From Kiloniellales bacterium (lineage in GTDB: Bacteria; Pseudomonadota; Alphaproteobacteria; Kiloniellales; JAKSDN01): 64,000 nucleotides of DNA. The stretch covers positions 1 through 64,000 of the forward strand of contig JASJEC010000018.1 in assembly GCA_030064845.1 (NCBI GenBank). Reading direction: 5' to 3'. Within the stretch, counting starts at the first letter, position 1, and the number at the start of each line of letters is the position of its first letter. Shown here one piece after another: positions 16,048-25,128 of this stretch. A program made the position numbers and the translations under genes. The notes beneath the pieces were generated by a model that worked only from the letters and a program-made list of their open reading frames with translations, was not told the DNA's origin and ran no database searches.

Positions 16048-17759
16048 TGGCCGCGCCCGCAGAGAACCTGGAGAGCTTCGAGGAGACCTTCGGTTCCTTC
16101 CTGGTCGAGCGCGGGGTGCTCGACCCGGCGGCCGTGGCCCGGGCGCGGCGGCTTTCGGTCGAGGGCGGGGACCCGCTCCACGTACTCTTGCCGAAGCTCG
16201 GCCTGATCTCGGAACGCGACCTCGCAGAGTCCTTGGCGGAACACCTCGGATTGCCCTTCGTGGGCGCGGGCGACTTTCCCGAGATTCCGGTGCTCGAAGA
16301 AAAACTGAGCCCGCGCTTCCTGCGCGAATCGCGCGTCCTGCCGATGTCGCTCGGGGCCGAGGGGCTGGTGCTGGCTATGGCCAACCCGCTGGATTCCTAC
16401 GCCCAGGATGCACTGCGGCTGACCTCGGGCTGCGAGCTGCTGCCCTGTGTCGCCGAGCCGTCGGAGATCGAGGCCGCGGTCGAGCGGCTCTACGGCCAGG
16501 GTTCGTCCGCCATCGGCGGCATGGTCGAGGAGACCGGCGAGGCCGACGACGCCATGGACCTCGACGTCGAACGCCTGAAGGACCTGGCCAGCGAGGCCCC
16601 GGTGATCCGCATGGTCAACCATCTGATCGACCGGGCGGTCGAGGCGCGGGCGTCGGACATTCACATCGAGGCCTTCGAGAACCGGACCCGGGTTCGGTAC
16701 CGCGTGGACGGTGTGCTCCAGGAGGTCGATCCGCCGCCGAACCGCTTCCGCGCCGCTCTGGTTTCGCGCATCAAGATCATGGCGCGCCTCAACATCGCCG
16801 AGCGCCGCCTGCCCCAGGACGGCCGCATCAAGCTGGCGATCCGGGGCACGCCGATCGACCTGCGTGTCTCGACCGTGCCGACCATGCACGGCGAGGGGGT
16901 CGTGCTGCGCGTGCTCGACCGCCAGGGCGTGAAGCTGGATTTCGGCGCGCTCGGCGTGGCCGGCAAGAACCTCGAGACCTACCTGGAAGTTCTATCGCGG
17001 CCGCACGGTATCTTCCTGGTGACCGGGCCGACCGGCAGCGGCAAGACCACGACCCTCTATGCCTCCCTGCTGCGGCTCAACAGCCCGGAGCGCAAGCTGG
17101 TTACGGTCGAGGATCCGATCGAGTACCAGCTGGAAGGGGTCAACCAGATACAGGTCCAGCCGGGAATCGGACTGACCTTCGCCAACATCCTGCGGTCGAT
17201 CCTGCGCCAGGATCCCGACGTGATCATGATCGGCGAGATCCGGGACGTGGAGACCGCCGAGATCGCGGTCCAGGCGGCCCTGACCGGCCACCTCGTCCTG
17301 TCGACCCTCCACACCAACGATGCCGTGGGGACGATCAGCCGTCTGCTCGATATGGGGGTCGAGGACTATCTCCTGACCTCGACCTTGAGCGGGGTCGCCG
17401 CCCAGCGGCTGGTGCGCACCTTGTGTCCGGCTTGCCGCCGGAAGGAACCCGTGCTTCCCGAACTTGCCCAGCAGCTCGGCCTGGCGCGTTTCGCCAAGGA
17501 CGACGAGATCGCGCTGTGGCAGCCGACGGGCTGCGAGGAGTGCCGCGGGTCCGGGTATCGCGGGCGGACCGGCCTGGTGGAAACCCTGGTGTTGAACGAC
17601 GAGGTGCGCCGCCTCATTCTGAGCCGGGCCGAGGCGAAAGAGGTCCAGCGGGCCGCCATGGAGGCGGGCATGATCTCGATGTACGATGACGGCCTCATGA
17701 AGGCGCTCGACGGCCAGACCACGGTCGAGGAAGTGTTTCGCGTGACAAGAGACGTCTGA
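16047..17759 (+). CDS. gspE: type II secretion ATPase GspE
   Basis: A 570-residue cytoplasmic secretion ATPase that powers pseudopilus assembly. It has an N-terminal MshEN/GspE-N domain (about 10-150), the ATPase core with Walker A GPTGSGKT (327-334), an Asp box, and Walker B ILRQDPDVIMIGEIRD. The zinc-binding tetracysteine CPAC...CEEC lies near residues 463-500. It starts on the last base of the hppD stop (TGATG), so the two should be translationally coupled. A type IV pilus PilB is the alternative, but the following gspF, pseudopilins and secretin favour type II secretion. Confidence 0.94.
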   Translation: MAAPAENLESFEETFGSFLVERGVLDPAAVARARRLSVEGGDPLHVLLPKLGLISERDLAESLAEHLGLPFVGAGDFPEIPVLEEKLSPRFLRESRVLPMSLGAEGLVLAMANPLDSYAQDALRLTSGCELLPCVAEPSEIEAAVERLYGQGSSAIGGMVEETGEADDAMDLDVERLKDLASEAPVIRMVNHLIDRAVEARASDIHIEAFENRTRVRYRVDGVLQEVDPPPNRFRAALVSRIKIMARLNIAERRLPQDGRIKLAIRGTPIDLRVSTVPTMHGEGVVLRVLDRQGVKLDFGALGVAGKNLETYLEVLSRPHGIFLVTGPTGSGKTTTLYASLLRLNSPERKLVTVEDPIEYQLEGVNQIQVQPGIGLTFANILRSILRQDPDVIMIGEIRDVETAEIAVQAALTGHLVLSTLHTNDAVGTISRLLDMGVEDYLLTSTLSGVAAQRLVRTLCPACRRKEPVLPELAQQLGLARFAKDDEIALWQPTGCEECRGSGYRGRTGLVETLVLNDEVRRLILSRAEAKEVQRAAMEAGMISMYDDGLMKALDGQTTVEEVFRVTRDV

Positions 17760-17760
17760 C

Positions 17761-18978
17761 ATGCCCTGGTTTGCCTACAAGGCAGTGACCCCGGCGGGCG
17801 AGGTCATAGAAGGCGAACTGGAGGCGGTCGATCAGTCGGCCGTGATCGAGCGGCTTCGCGGCCAGGGGAACATCCCGATCCGGGCCGAGGAGCGGCGGCG
17901 CGGCGGCGGCGGCGCGCGCCGGGTCGTCATGCGCCGGGGCGCCAGGGTCGCGTCCCGCGACGTCGCCATGCTGACGCGCGAGATGGCGATCCTGCTGCGC
18001 GCGGGGCTTCCCCTCGACCGAGTGCTCTCGACCTTGAGCGGCCTGTCGCGCCCCGGCCCGGTACGGGACCTGGTCGACCGGGTCGCGGAGAAGGTGCGCG
18101 GCGGCGCCAGTTTCGGCGATGCCCTCGAGGCCGAGGGGGACGTCTTTCCCGGTTTCTATATCGGCATGATCAAGGCCGGCGAGGCCGGCGGCTCGCTCGA
18201 AACGGTTCTGGAGCGCCTGGCCGAGACGCTAGAGCGGGCGCAGTCGCTGCGCGAGAGCGTGCGCTCGGCGCTGCAGTATCCGGCGCTGGTGGTGGGCCTC
18301 GCGGTGGTTTCGCTGATCGTCCTGATGACCAAGGTCGTGCCGGAGTTCCGGCCCCTGTTCGACGAAGCCGGGGCGGCCCTGCCGATCTCGACCCAGATCA
18401 TCATCGCGATCTCCGATTTCATGCAGGACTTCTGGTGGGTGCTGCTGGCCGTTCTGGTGCTGGCGTTCTTCGCCATCAGGCGGCACAACGCCACGCTCGA
18501 AGGCCGGCTCCGCTGGGACGCCTTCCTGCTTCGGCTGCCGCTGCTCGGCGAGTTGCTGCTGAAGATCGAGGTCGCGCGCATGACCCGGACCTTCGGCACG
18601 CTGCTGACCAACCAGGTCAACGTGCTGAATGCCCTGTCGATGACAATCGGGACCCTGGGCAACCGGGCCGTCTCGACCAGCCTGCTGGATCTCCGCAACC
18701 GGCTGGCCAAGGGCGAGGGCCTGGCGCAGCCCCTTGCCGAGACGGGGATCTTTCCGATCATGGCCGTGCAGCTGATCCAGGTCGGCGAGGAAAGCGGACA
18801 GCTGGAGGCGATGCTCCTGCGGGTCGCCGACATCTACGACGACGAGGTCAAGCGCACCATGAGCCGGCTTCTGGCCCTGCTCGTGCCTGTCGTGACCATC
18901 GTTCTCGGCGTAGTCATCGCGCTGATCATCGGCTCGATCCTCGCCGCGATTCTCAGTTCCTACGATCTACCGTTCTGA
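17761..18978 (+). CDS. gspF: type II secretion inner-membrane platform protein GspF
   Basis: A 405-residue polytopic protein with two T2SSF domains (about 70-195 and 270-395) and three long hydrophobic segments (near 170-190, 220-245 and 375-400). It begins with the family-typical MPWFAYKAVTPAGEVIEGE. GspF forms the platform that connects the GspE ATPase to pseudopilin insertion. Conserved patterns include MLTREMAILLRAGLPLDRVL and the second-repeat LQ-VGEESGQLEAMLLRVADIYDDEV. It follows gspE by one base. Confidence 0.94.
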   Translation: MPWFAYKAVTPAGEVIEGELEAVDQSAVIERLRGQGNIPIRAEERRRGGGGARRVVMRRGARVASRDVAMLTREMAILLRAGLPLDRVLSTLSGLSRPGPVRDLVDRVAEKVRGGASFGDALEAEGDVFPGFYIGMIKAGEAGGSLETVLERLAETLERAQSLRESVRSALQYPALVVGLAVVSLIVLMTKVVPEFRPLFDEAGAALPISTQIIIAISDFMQDFWWVLLAVLVLAFFAIRRHNATLEGRLRWDAFLLRLPLLGELLLKIEVARMTRTFGTLLTNQVNVLNALSMTIGTLGNRAVSTSLLDLRNRLAKGEGLAQPLAETGIFPIMAVQLIQVGEESGQLEAMLLRVADIYDDEVKRTMSRLLALLVPVVTIVLGVVIALIIGSILAAILSSYDLPF

Positions 18979-18993
18979 CGAGGAGGGCTTTCG

Positions 18994-19464
18994 GTGTTCA
19001 TCGTGCATAGGTCCGTCGCGCTGGGGGCCGGCCCGCGCAAGAAATCGAAACGGCGCGCCGCCCAGCGCGGTTTCACCCTGGTCGAGCTCCTCGTCGTGCT
19101 GGTCATCCTCGGACTGATCGCCACCCTGGCGGCGCCTCGGGTGCTCAACTACCTCGGTGGCGCCAAGACCGATACGGCCAAGCTGCAGATCGAACGCCTC
19201 GCCACGGCGCTCGATCTCTACCGGCTCCAGGTCGGAGACTATCCCGACGAAACCTTCGGTCTCACGGCGCTGATCGAGCAGCCGTCGAACGCCGACCGCT
19301 GGAACGGCCCCTATGTCACCAAGAACGAGGCGATCCAGGACCCGTGGGGGCGCCCCTATGTCTACCGCTACCCTGGGAACCACGGAGAGTTCGACCTCTT
19401 CTCCCTCGGCAAGGACGGCCAAGAAGGGGGCGACGGCGAGGACGCAGATATCACGAGCTGGTAG
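18994..19464 (+). CDS. gspG: major pseudopilin GspG
   Basis: A 156-residue pseudopilin. The prepilin peptidase site is RG26|FTLVE with the +5 glutamate (E31), followed by a hydrophobic helix. The C-terminal DPWGRPYVYRYPGxHGEFDLFSLGKDG is the calcium-binding GspG signature. The leader is long (26 residues). The start is GTG at 18994, behind AGGAGGG. It would form the pseudopilus shaft. A prepilin peptidase (GspO) gene is not in this window and must be elsewhere. Confidence 0.95.
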   Translation: MFIVHRSVALGAGPRKKSKRRAAQRGFTLVELLVVLVILGLIATLAAPRVLNYLGGAKTDTAKLQIERLATALDLYRLQVGDYPDETFGLTALIEQPSNADRWNGPYVTKNEAIQDPWGRPYVYRYPGNHGEFDLFSLGKDGQEGGDGEDADITSW

Positions 19465-19476
19465 GGAGCGCTTGCC

Positions 19477-19887
19477 GTGTACGGCCGGACGCCGCAATCG
19501 AGACGCCGCGGCTTCACGCTGATCGAGGTTCTGGTCGCCTTCACCATTCTGGCGCTGTCGCTGGCCGCCGTGATGCAGGCCTTCTCCACCGGTCTGACCG
19601 GGCTGCGCAAGTCACAGACCCACGTAACGGCGGTGCTGCAGGCCCGCTCCAAGCTCGCCGAGGTCGGGCGCTCCATCCCGCTCGCGGCCGGTGAGAGCGA
19701 CGGGCGCCTGGCCGACGGCGCCGCCTGGCGGCTGACCATCAGCCGCGTCGAGGACGGCGACGACCCCGCCCTGGGACCGGCCGCCGACCTAGGGCTGGCG
19801 CTCTACGACGTGGTGATCGAGATCGAGCGGCCGGACGAGGCCAGGGTCGCGCTGAAGACTCGCAGACTGAACCAGGAACCTCTATGA
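19477..19887 (+). CDS. gspI: minor pseudopilin, GspI-like
   Basis: A 136-residue prepilin-like protein with cleavage site RRG12|FTLIE (E17 at +5) and the GspI-type segment VTAVLQARSKLAEVG after the hydrophobic helix. GspI belongs to the tip complex with GspJ and GspK. GspH is the alternative, but the run of Ala-Arg-Lys-Leu-Ala-Glu after the helix favours GspI. The start is GTG at 19477. It overlaps the next gene by four bases (ATGA). Confidence 0.78.
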   Translation: MYGRTPQSRRRGFTLIEVLVAFTILALSLAAVMQAFSTGLTGLRKSQTHVTAVLQARSKLAEVGRSIPLAAGESDGRLADGAAWRLTISRVEDGDDPALGPAADLGLALYDVVIEIERPDEARVALKTRRLNQEPL

Positions 19888-20519
19888 CGCCCGCCTCGCG
19901 CCTCCGGAAACCCGCCGCGGCCGGCTTCACGCTCGCAGAGCTTCTGGTCGCCATGACCTTGCTTGGCCTGATCTCGGTGGCCTTGTTCGGCGGGCTAAGG
20001 TTCGGCGCCCGGGCCTGGGAGGTCGGCATGCAGAGGGCCGACAATCAGTCGCAGGTCGAGGCGGTCCAGAACGTCCTGCGCCGGCAGCTCGAGCGGGCGG
20101 TGTCCTTCGCCTTGGCTGACCAGACCACGAGCTTCTACGGTGATGGCGAAAGGCTTCAGTTCAGCGCCCCGGCCGCATCGCAGTTCGGCCCCGGCGGCTT
20201 TTACCGTTTCGAGCTTCTGACCGTTTCGGATCAGGGTCGGGACGACCTTATCCTGCGCTGGAGCGTCGAACGCACGGATCTAGAAGAGAGCGGGATCGAA
20301 CCCGAGGAACGGGTCCTGCTTGCCGACGTCGCCGGCTTGGAGTTCGGCTACTTCGGCGACCCCGAGCGCTCGTTCGAACCGGATTGGCGGGAAGAATGGC
20401 AGGACGTGGATCTGCCGCCGGAACTGATCGCGGTCCGGATCGCGTTCCCCGAGGACGACGATCGGGAGTGGCCGGAGTTGATCGTGGCCCCCCGGCTGAG
20501 CCTCAACGCCGTCTTCTGA
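19884..20519 (+). CDS. gspJ: minor pseudopilin GspJ
   Basis: A 211-residue pseudopilin with the site AG14|FTLAE (E19 at +5), followed by the GspJ-like LFGGLRFGARAWE. The C-terminal part has ERVLLADVAGLEFGYFG and a DLPPELIAVRIAF strand as in GspJ tip proteins. It is coupled to the upstream gene by an ATGA overlap. The next expected gene, gspK, is not found: the following frame is a GspL-like protein. Confidence 0.85.
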   Translation: MTPASRLRKPAAAGFTLAELLVAMTLLGLISVALFGGLRFGARAWEVGMQRADNQSQVEAVQNVLRRQLERAVSFALADQTTSFYGDGERLQFSAPAASQFGPGGFYRFELLTVSDQGRDDLILRWSVERTDLEESGIEPEERVLLADVAGLEFGYFGDPERSFEPDWREEWQDVDLPPELIAVRIAFPEDDDREWPELIVAPRLSLNAVF

Positions 20520-20556
20520 ACCCGGCAACCCAAGGAACTGGAGAGGACAGGAAAAC

Positions 20557-21654
20557 TTGCGCGAGGTTTTGGATAGGCTGCGGGAACCGCTTGCGCGCTT
20601 CCTGGCCTGGTGGTTCGGCGAGCTGTCCGCCTGCGTGCCGGCGCGCCTTCGCAGCCTGCTGGAGCGGGGCGGGCAGCGACTTTGGGTCTCGATCGAAGGA
20701 ACAAAGGTCGTGTTCGAGCAGGTCAAGGGCAAGTCAGTGCAATGGCTCGGCAACCTGGACCTGGCCGAGGGCAATCCCGACGTGCAGCGCGACACCGCGC
20801 AGGAGATCGTCGCCGCCTCCAAGCTGCGCAAGGCCTCGGTGGTGCTCCGCCTGCCGCGCCGGAACGCGCTCCGGCGGACGGTCGAGTTGCCGTCGCCGGC
20901 GCTGGAGAATCTGCGCGAGGTCCTTACCTTCGAAATGGACCGGCATACGCCTTTCGATGCCGGCGACGTCTACTTCGATTTCCGGGTGGCCGGACACAAC
21001 AAGCAGCAAAAGCGCATCAGCGTCGATCTCCTGGTCGCCTCGCGCCAGGTGGCGGACGAGGCGCTCGGCCGGCTCGCCGACTGGGGGTTGCACGCCGATC
21101 GTCTCGCCCTGATCGAGAGTCCCGAAGAGGACTCCGGCTTCAACCTGCTGGCCTCCTCCAGCGGCGACCGTAGCCAGCCGCGTACCCGGCGCCTGACCAA
21201 CATCCTTCTGGTTGCCACGGTCTTTGCATTGGGACTGGCGATCTATCTACCGCTCGAAGACAAGCGGGCCTTCCTGCAGAACCAGGAGGCGCGGCTGGCA
21301 ACCATGCGCAGCGAGGCGCAGGAAACCAGCAACCTCACCAAGCAGGTCGCCGATCTGGGTGAGCGAAGCCGCTTCGTGCTCAATCAGAAGCGGGGCCTGG
21401 TGACGATAACCGAAGTCCTGAACGAAGTTACCCAGGTCCTGCCGGATGACACCTGGCTGCTTCAGTTCGGCCGGCGCGGCGGGCGGCTGACCATCTCCGG
21501 CTACTCGAGCAACCCGTCGTCCCTGATCAGCCTGCTCGAGGAGTCCGAGCTGCTCTCGGAAGTCAGCTTCAGTTCGCCGGTCACGGCGGACCCGCGCGTC
21601 GGGCGCGAACGCTTCAACATCTCGGCGAGAATCGTAACCCGCGAGACCGAATAG
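20557..21654 (+). CDS. gspL: GspL/PilN-like secretion assembly protein
   Basis: A 365-residue protein. An N-terminal actin-like (PilM/GspL cytoplasmic) region is suggested by RLWVSIEGTKVVFEQV and VVLRLPRRNALRRTVELP..LREVLTFEMDRHTPF. A single membrane helix lies at about 213-230 (ILLVATVFALGLAIYLPL). A coiled-coil stretch follows (about 235-270), then a PilN-type ferredoxin-like fold (LNEVTQVLPDDTWLLQF...LTISGYSSNPSSLISLLEES). It would link GspE to the periplasm. The start is TTG at 20557, the only start close to the upstream AGGACAGG. No separate gspM is found; the C-terminal half may cover that role. Confidence 0.82.
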   Translation: MREVLDRLREPLARFLAWWFGELSACVPARLRSLLERGGQRLWVSIEGTKVVFEQVKGKSVQWLGNLDLAEGNPDVQRDTAQEIVAASKLRKASVVLRLPRRNALRRTVELPSPALENLREVLTFEMDRHTPFDAGDVYFDFRVAGHNKQQKRISVDLLVASRQVADEALGRLADWGLHADRLALIESPEEDSGFNLLASSSGDRSQPRTRRLTNILLVATVFALGLAIYLPLEDKRAFLQNQEARLATMRSEAQETSNLTKQVADLGERSRFVLNQKRGLVTITEVLNEVTQVLPDDTWLLQFGRRGGRLTISGYSSNPSSLISLLEESELLSEVSFSSPVTADPRVGRERFNISARIVTRETE

Positions 21655-21902
21655 ACCGGCGGCCCCGGGCCGCATTCCAGGAGAACCCCAGCCGCTCCGG
21701 CCTACCCGTTCAGTCTTTAGAGACTGGAAACACCTTCGGTATAGGGTTAACGTTCCTGGTGTTCCCCGCTTTTGCGTTGCGTGAAGGCGATGAAATGGCA
21801 GGGAAAATGCCGGGTTTCGGGCCAACCTGACCGGCCATTTGCATGTTTTCGGTCTGAAGATCCGGCAGTTTTGCAGGGCCGCAGGGTCCAGCGGGAGGGG
21901 TC

Positions 21903-22514
21903 ATGATCGGTCGCGGAGGCCAGAGCGCGCTCATGCCGATGGCCCTGGTCGTCGTCGGTCTCGGCATCGCGTGGATGCTGTATCAGCAGCTGCAGAGCAC
22001 GGTCAGGCGCGACTTCTCGGGCGAAGCTGTCGGGACGGACTTGGTGACCCTGCCCCAGGAGATCGCCGACCCGGTCTACCGGATGCCGCCGATGCGCCAG
22101 TTCGACGCGATCCTGCAGCGGCCGCTGTTCTCTCAATCGCGGAGGCCGGTCGCCGTCGCCGAGGCGGCGCCCGCCGTGGTGAGCGGGAATCTCGGGCTCG
22201 CCCTCCTCGGCATCACGATCGCTTCGGACGAGCGCTTCGCTCTGGTCATACCGGAGGGAGGGGGTGACACCCTAAGGCTGCGCGAAGGACAGGACTACCA
22301 GGGCTGGATGCTGTCGGCCATCGAGCCTGACACGATCGTATTCACGCGCGCCGGCGCGGAGGAGCGTCTGGAACTGTCGTATGACGTTGCCCCGCCGCCG
22401 CAGCAGCAGCAAAGACGTCGCCGGACGGCCCAACCTTCGCAGAGCGGTCAGAACGAGAATAGCCGCCGCAAGAGGATCACTGGTGCCGATCAGGAAGAGG
22501 GGGCAGAGGACTGA
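21903..22514 (+). CDS. GspC/GspN-like type II secretion protein
   Basis: A 203-residue inner-membrane protein with a short N-terminus and one hydrophobic segment (about 11-27, MALVVVGLGIAWMLYQQL). The linker ends in RQFDAILQRPLFSQSRRPV, a pattern typical of GspC/GspN, followed by a homology-region-like beta domain (LGLALLGITIASDERFALVIPEGGGDTLRLREGQDYQGW). No PDZ domain follows; instead the C-terminus is Gln/Arg-rich and charged. It probably contacts the secretin N0 domain. The ATG follows GCGGGAGGGG. The 248 bases upstream (21655-21902) hold a small CAGTCT/AGACTG stem (21711-21726) and no convincing gene. Confidence 0.72.
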   Translation: MIGRGGQSALMPMALVVVGLGIAWMLYQQLQSTVRRDFSGEAVGTDLVTLPQEIADPVYRMPPMRQFDAILQRPLFSQSRRPVAVAEAAPAVVSGNLGLALLGITIASDERFALVIPEGGGDTLRLREGQDYQGWMLSAIEPDTIVFTRAGAEERLELSYDVAPPPQQQQRRRRTAQPSQSGQNENSRRKRITGADQEEGAED

Positions 22515-22622
22515 GAATGGGGGTTCGGGGCCGGGGCGTGCAAAATTCGACTCGGCATCTGGAAACAAAGAAAAAAATGTCGCTGAATCAGTCACATGAG
22601 AGCAACAACGTTTGGGGTAACT

Positions 22623-22638
22623 TTAACCAATATCTAAC
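22623..22638 (+). promoter_or_regulatory. CtrA-like motif, one mismatch
   Basis: TTAACCAATATCTAAC fits TTAA-N7-TTAAC with one mismatch in the second half. A further TTAACCATG half-site lies at 22648-22656. Both precede the chosen gspD start at 22712, in a locally AT-rich tract. Regulation by CtrA is inference. Confidence 0.25.
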
Positions 22639-22711
22639 GGCTATCCTTAACCATGGGGCCCGAGCGGTACGGCGTCGGCCAACCCGTGCCGCGAATGAGA
22701 AGGAAGAAGTA

Positions 22712-24895
22712 TTGCGTATCCGGTTTAGGACAGGGAACGGGGGCCGAGCCAGGTGGATCGCTGCCTGCCTGGTGGCCGGCGCCGTATTGGCGGCCTGCGA
22801 GACCGGGGTCAAGCCGACCAACAAGGACCGGCCGCGGGAGTCCCAAGCGGTGATCGCGGCCGCCACCGCCAGGTCGCTCACAGAGCGCGGCGCGTTGCGC
22901 GAGCCTTCGATGATCGGCCAACCGGTCCAAGCCAGCCCGGCAGGCCTGTACGGACCGGAGTTCTATCGCGGGACGGGAGAACTGGCCCGGGACACCGACG
23001 TCGAACAGCTCGATGCCGGCATCGGATTGAACGGTAAGATCACGCTGAACTTCGCCAACGCCGAGATCCGCGACGTGATCGATATCGTGCTGGGCGACAC
23101 GCTCAATCTCAATTACGTGATCGATCCCTCGATCCAGGGCACGATCACTGTGCGGACCAGCCAGCCGCTGGATCGGTCGAACGTTCTGCCGGCGCTCGAG
23201 AACATTCTTTCGCTCAACGGCGTGGCCATGACCCTGGTCAACGGGACCTACATGGTCGTGCCCAAGGAACTGGCATCGAAGGGACTGGTGACCCCGGCCG
23301 TCGCGCCCTCGGACTCCGAGATGGCCCGCGGTTACGGGATTAACATCATTCCCCTGAACTACGCCTCGGCGAACTCCATGGTGGAGGTGCTGGAACCCTT
23401 CGTGAATCCGGGCACGCTGCGGGCGGACAACGCCAGGAACCTGCTGGTCTTCACCGGCAGCGGCAACGAGACCCGGGCGCTCATGGACCTGGTCGACATC
23501 TTCGATGTGGACTGGATGAGCGGTATGTCCTTCGCGCTTTTCCCGGTCGACGTCGCCGACGTGAACAGCCTGGTCACGGACCTGTCCGCGGTGTTCCTGC
23601 AGGACGGGGCGAGCCCCCTGGCAGGCCTGGTGCAGTTCGTGCCGATCGAGCGCCTCAATGCCGTTCTAGCGATCTCTCCGCAGGCCCGCTACCTGGACCG
23701 CGCGGAGATCTGGATCAAGCGTCTCGACCGGGGTATCGAGGGGGCCGGTCGGCGGATCTTCGTCTATCCGGTGAAGAACGCCCGCGCCAGCGAACTGGCC
23801 GAGATTCTCAGCCAGATCTTCGAGGTCCGCTTCGCGGACGGCACGTCGCCGGCACCGGTGGCCGACGTGGCGCCGAGCTTGACCCCGGTGGAACTCGGTG
23901 CTGAAGGCCAGCCGGTCCCGCAGGTCTCCGTCGCGGCCGCGAGCGTGCCCCAAGAGATCGGCGGGCTGGTGCAGGAGACCGGCGATATTCGGATCATCGC
24001 GGACGAGGCCATCAACACCCTGCTGGTTCTCGCCACCGCGGGCGAGTACCGCATGATCGAGGCGACGCTCAGAAAGCTCGACGTCGTGCCGCTGCAGGTG
24101 CTCATCGAGGCAACGATCGCCGAGGTCCTGCTCAACGACTCCCTCAAGTACGGGATTCAATGGGCCATCGACGCCGGCAACCTGGAGCTCTCGCTGACCA
24201 CCATCTCGACCGGCGCGATCTCGTCTGTCCTGCCAGGCTTCAACGCACTCTATGCGTCTTCCAACTTCCGCGCGGTCCTGAGCGCCCTGACCGAGATCAC
24301 CGACGTGAAGATCATCTCTTCGCCCATGCTGATGGTTCTCGATAACCAGACGGCGCGGCTCCAGGTCGGCGACGAGGTGCCGATCGCGACCCAGTCGGCG
24401 GTCTCCACCACCGATGCCAACGCGCCAGTGGTGAACTCCATTCAGCTGCGCGATACCGGCGTGATTCTCGAAGTCACCCCGCGGGTCAACCCGGGCGGCC
24501 TGGTTCTGCTCGACGTCAGCCAGGAGGTCAGTACCGTCACCGAGACCACGACGTCGGACATTGATTCCCCGACCGTGCAGCAGCGCAAGATCGAGAGCAC
24601 CGTGGCTGTCCAGAGCGGTGAGACCATCGCCCTGGGCGGCCTGATCCAGGATGACGATCAGGAACGGGTGAGCGGTATTCCGGTCCTCTCGGACATTCCC
24701 CTGCTCGGCAACCTGTTCAAGACGACCGACAACGTTTCGGGGCGGCGGGAACTCCTGGTGCTGATCACGCCGCGGGTCGTGCGTAACCAGGTGGAAGCGC
24801 GGGAGGTTACCGAGGAACTTCGGAAGCGGCTCAAGTCGCTCGAGCCCCTGGAGGAAAAAATCGTTCCAATTGTGGACGATGACGCTGCCAGTTGA
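22712..24895 (+). CDS. gspD: type II secretion secretin GspD (lipoprotein)
   Basis: A 727-residue outer-membrane secretin. N0 (ITLNFANAEIRDVIDIVLG), N1/N2 domains and the secretin core (VLIEATIAEVLLNDSLKYGIQW; VKIISSPMLMVLDNQTARLQVGDEVPI; QSGETIALGGLIQDD) are all present. I chose TTG at 22712 because AGGA lies seven bases upstream and the resulting N-terminus is a lipoprotein signal ending in LAAC with Cys29; an ATG at 22517 would prepend a 65-residue non-signal stretch. A lipidated secretin may reach the outer membrane without a separate pilotin. A 233-base spacer separates it from gspA. Confidence 0.94.
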   Translation: MRIRFRTGNGGRARWIAACLVAGAVLAACETGVKPTNKDRPRESQAVIAAATARSLTERGALREPSMIGQPVQASPAGLYGPEFYRGTGELARDTDVEQLDAGIGLNGKITLNFANAEIRDVIDIVLGDTLNLNYVIDPSIQGTITVRTSQPLDRSNVLPALENILSLNGVAMTLVNGTYMVVPKELASKGLVTPAVAPSDSEMARGYGINIIPLNYASANSMVEVLEPFVNPGTLRADNARNLLVFTGSGNETRALMDLVDIFDVDWMSGMSFALFPVDVADVNSLVTDLSAVFLQDGASPLAGLVQFVPIERLNAVLAISPQARYLDRAEIWIKRLDRGIEGAGRRIFVYPVKNARASELAEILSQIFEVRFADGTSPAPVADVAPSLTPVELGAEGQPVPQVSVAAASVPQEIGGLVQETGDIRIIADEAINTLLVLATAGEYRMIEATLRKLDVVPLQVLIEATIAEVLLNDSLKYGIQWAIDAGNLELSLTTISTGAISSVLPGFNALYASSNFRAVLSALTEITDVKIISSPMLMVLDNQTARLQVGDEVPIATQSAVSTTDANAPVVNSIQLRDTGVILEVTPRVNPGGLVLLDVSQEVSTVTETTTSDIDSPTVQQRKIESTVAVQSGETIALGGLIQDDDQERVSGIPVLSDIPLLGNLFKTTDNVSGRRELLVLITPRVVRNQVEAREVTEELRKRLKSLEPLEEKIVPIVDDDAAS

Positions 24896-25128
24896 TCCCG
24901 GGCTGGAAAGTTGGTTAATTCATAGGCGCGAGGCTGGCGTCCGTTTTGGACCTTGGGCCGCTCTTTGGGGCGGTCCTCATCGGCCGGCAAGGGGCCGGCC
25001 TGAACCAGCCGGGAGGAGGCGGAGATGGTGTTTTGCATCCTCGGCCGGCATATCGATTGCCACAAAAAAGCGCCACAATCTCCAAGGAAAGTTAATCTCA
25101 AAGGGCGAAGATCCTCGAGGAGGGCTCT

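Noticed and set aside
21790-21906. 38-codon frame ending in an ATGA overlap with the GspC/N-like gene
   Set aside because: The ribosome site is only two bases from the ATG and the product has no family character or membrane helix, so it is not a plausible missing gspM.
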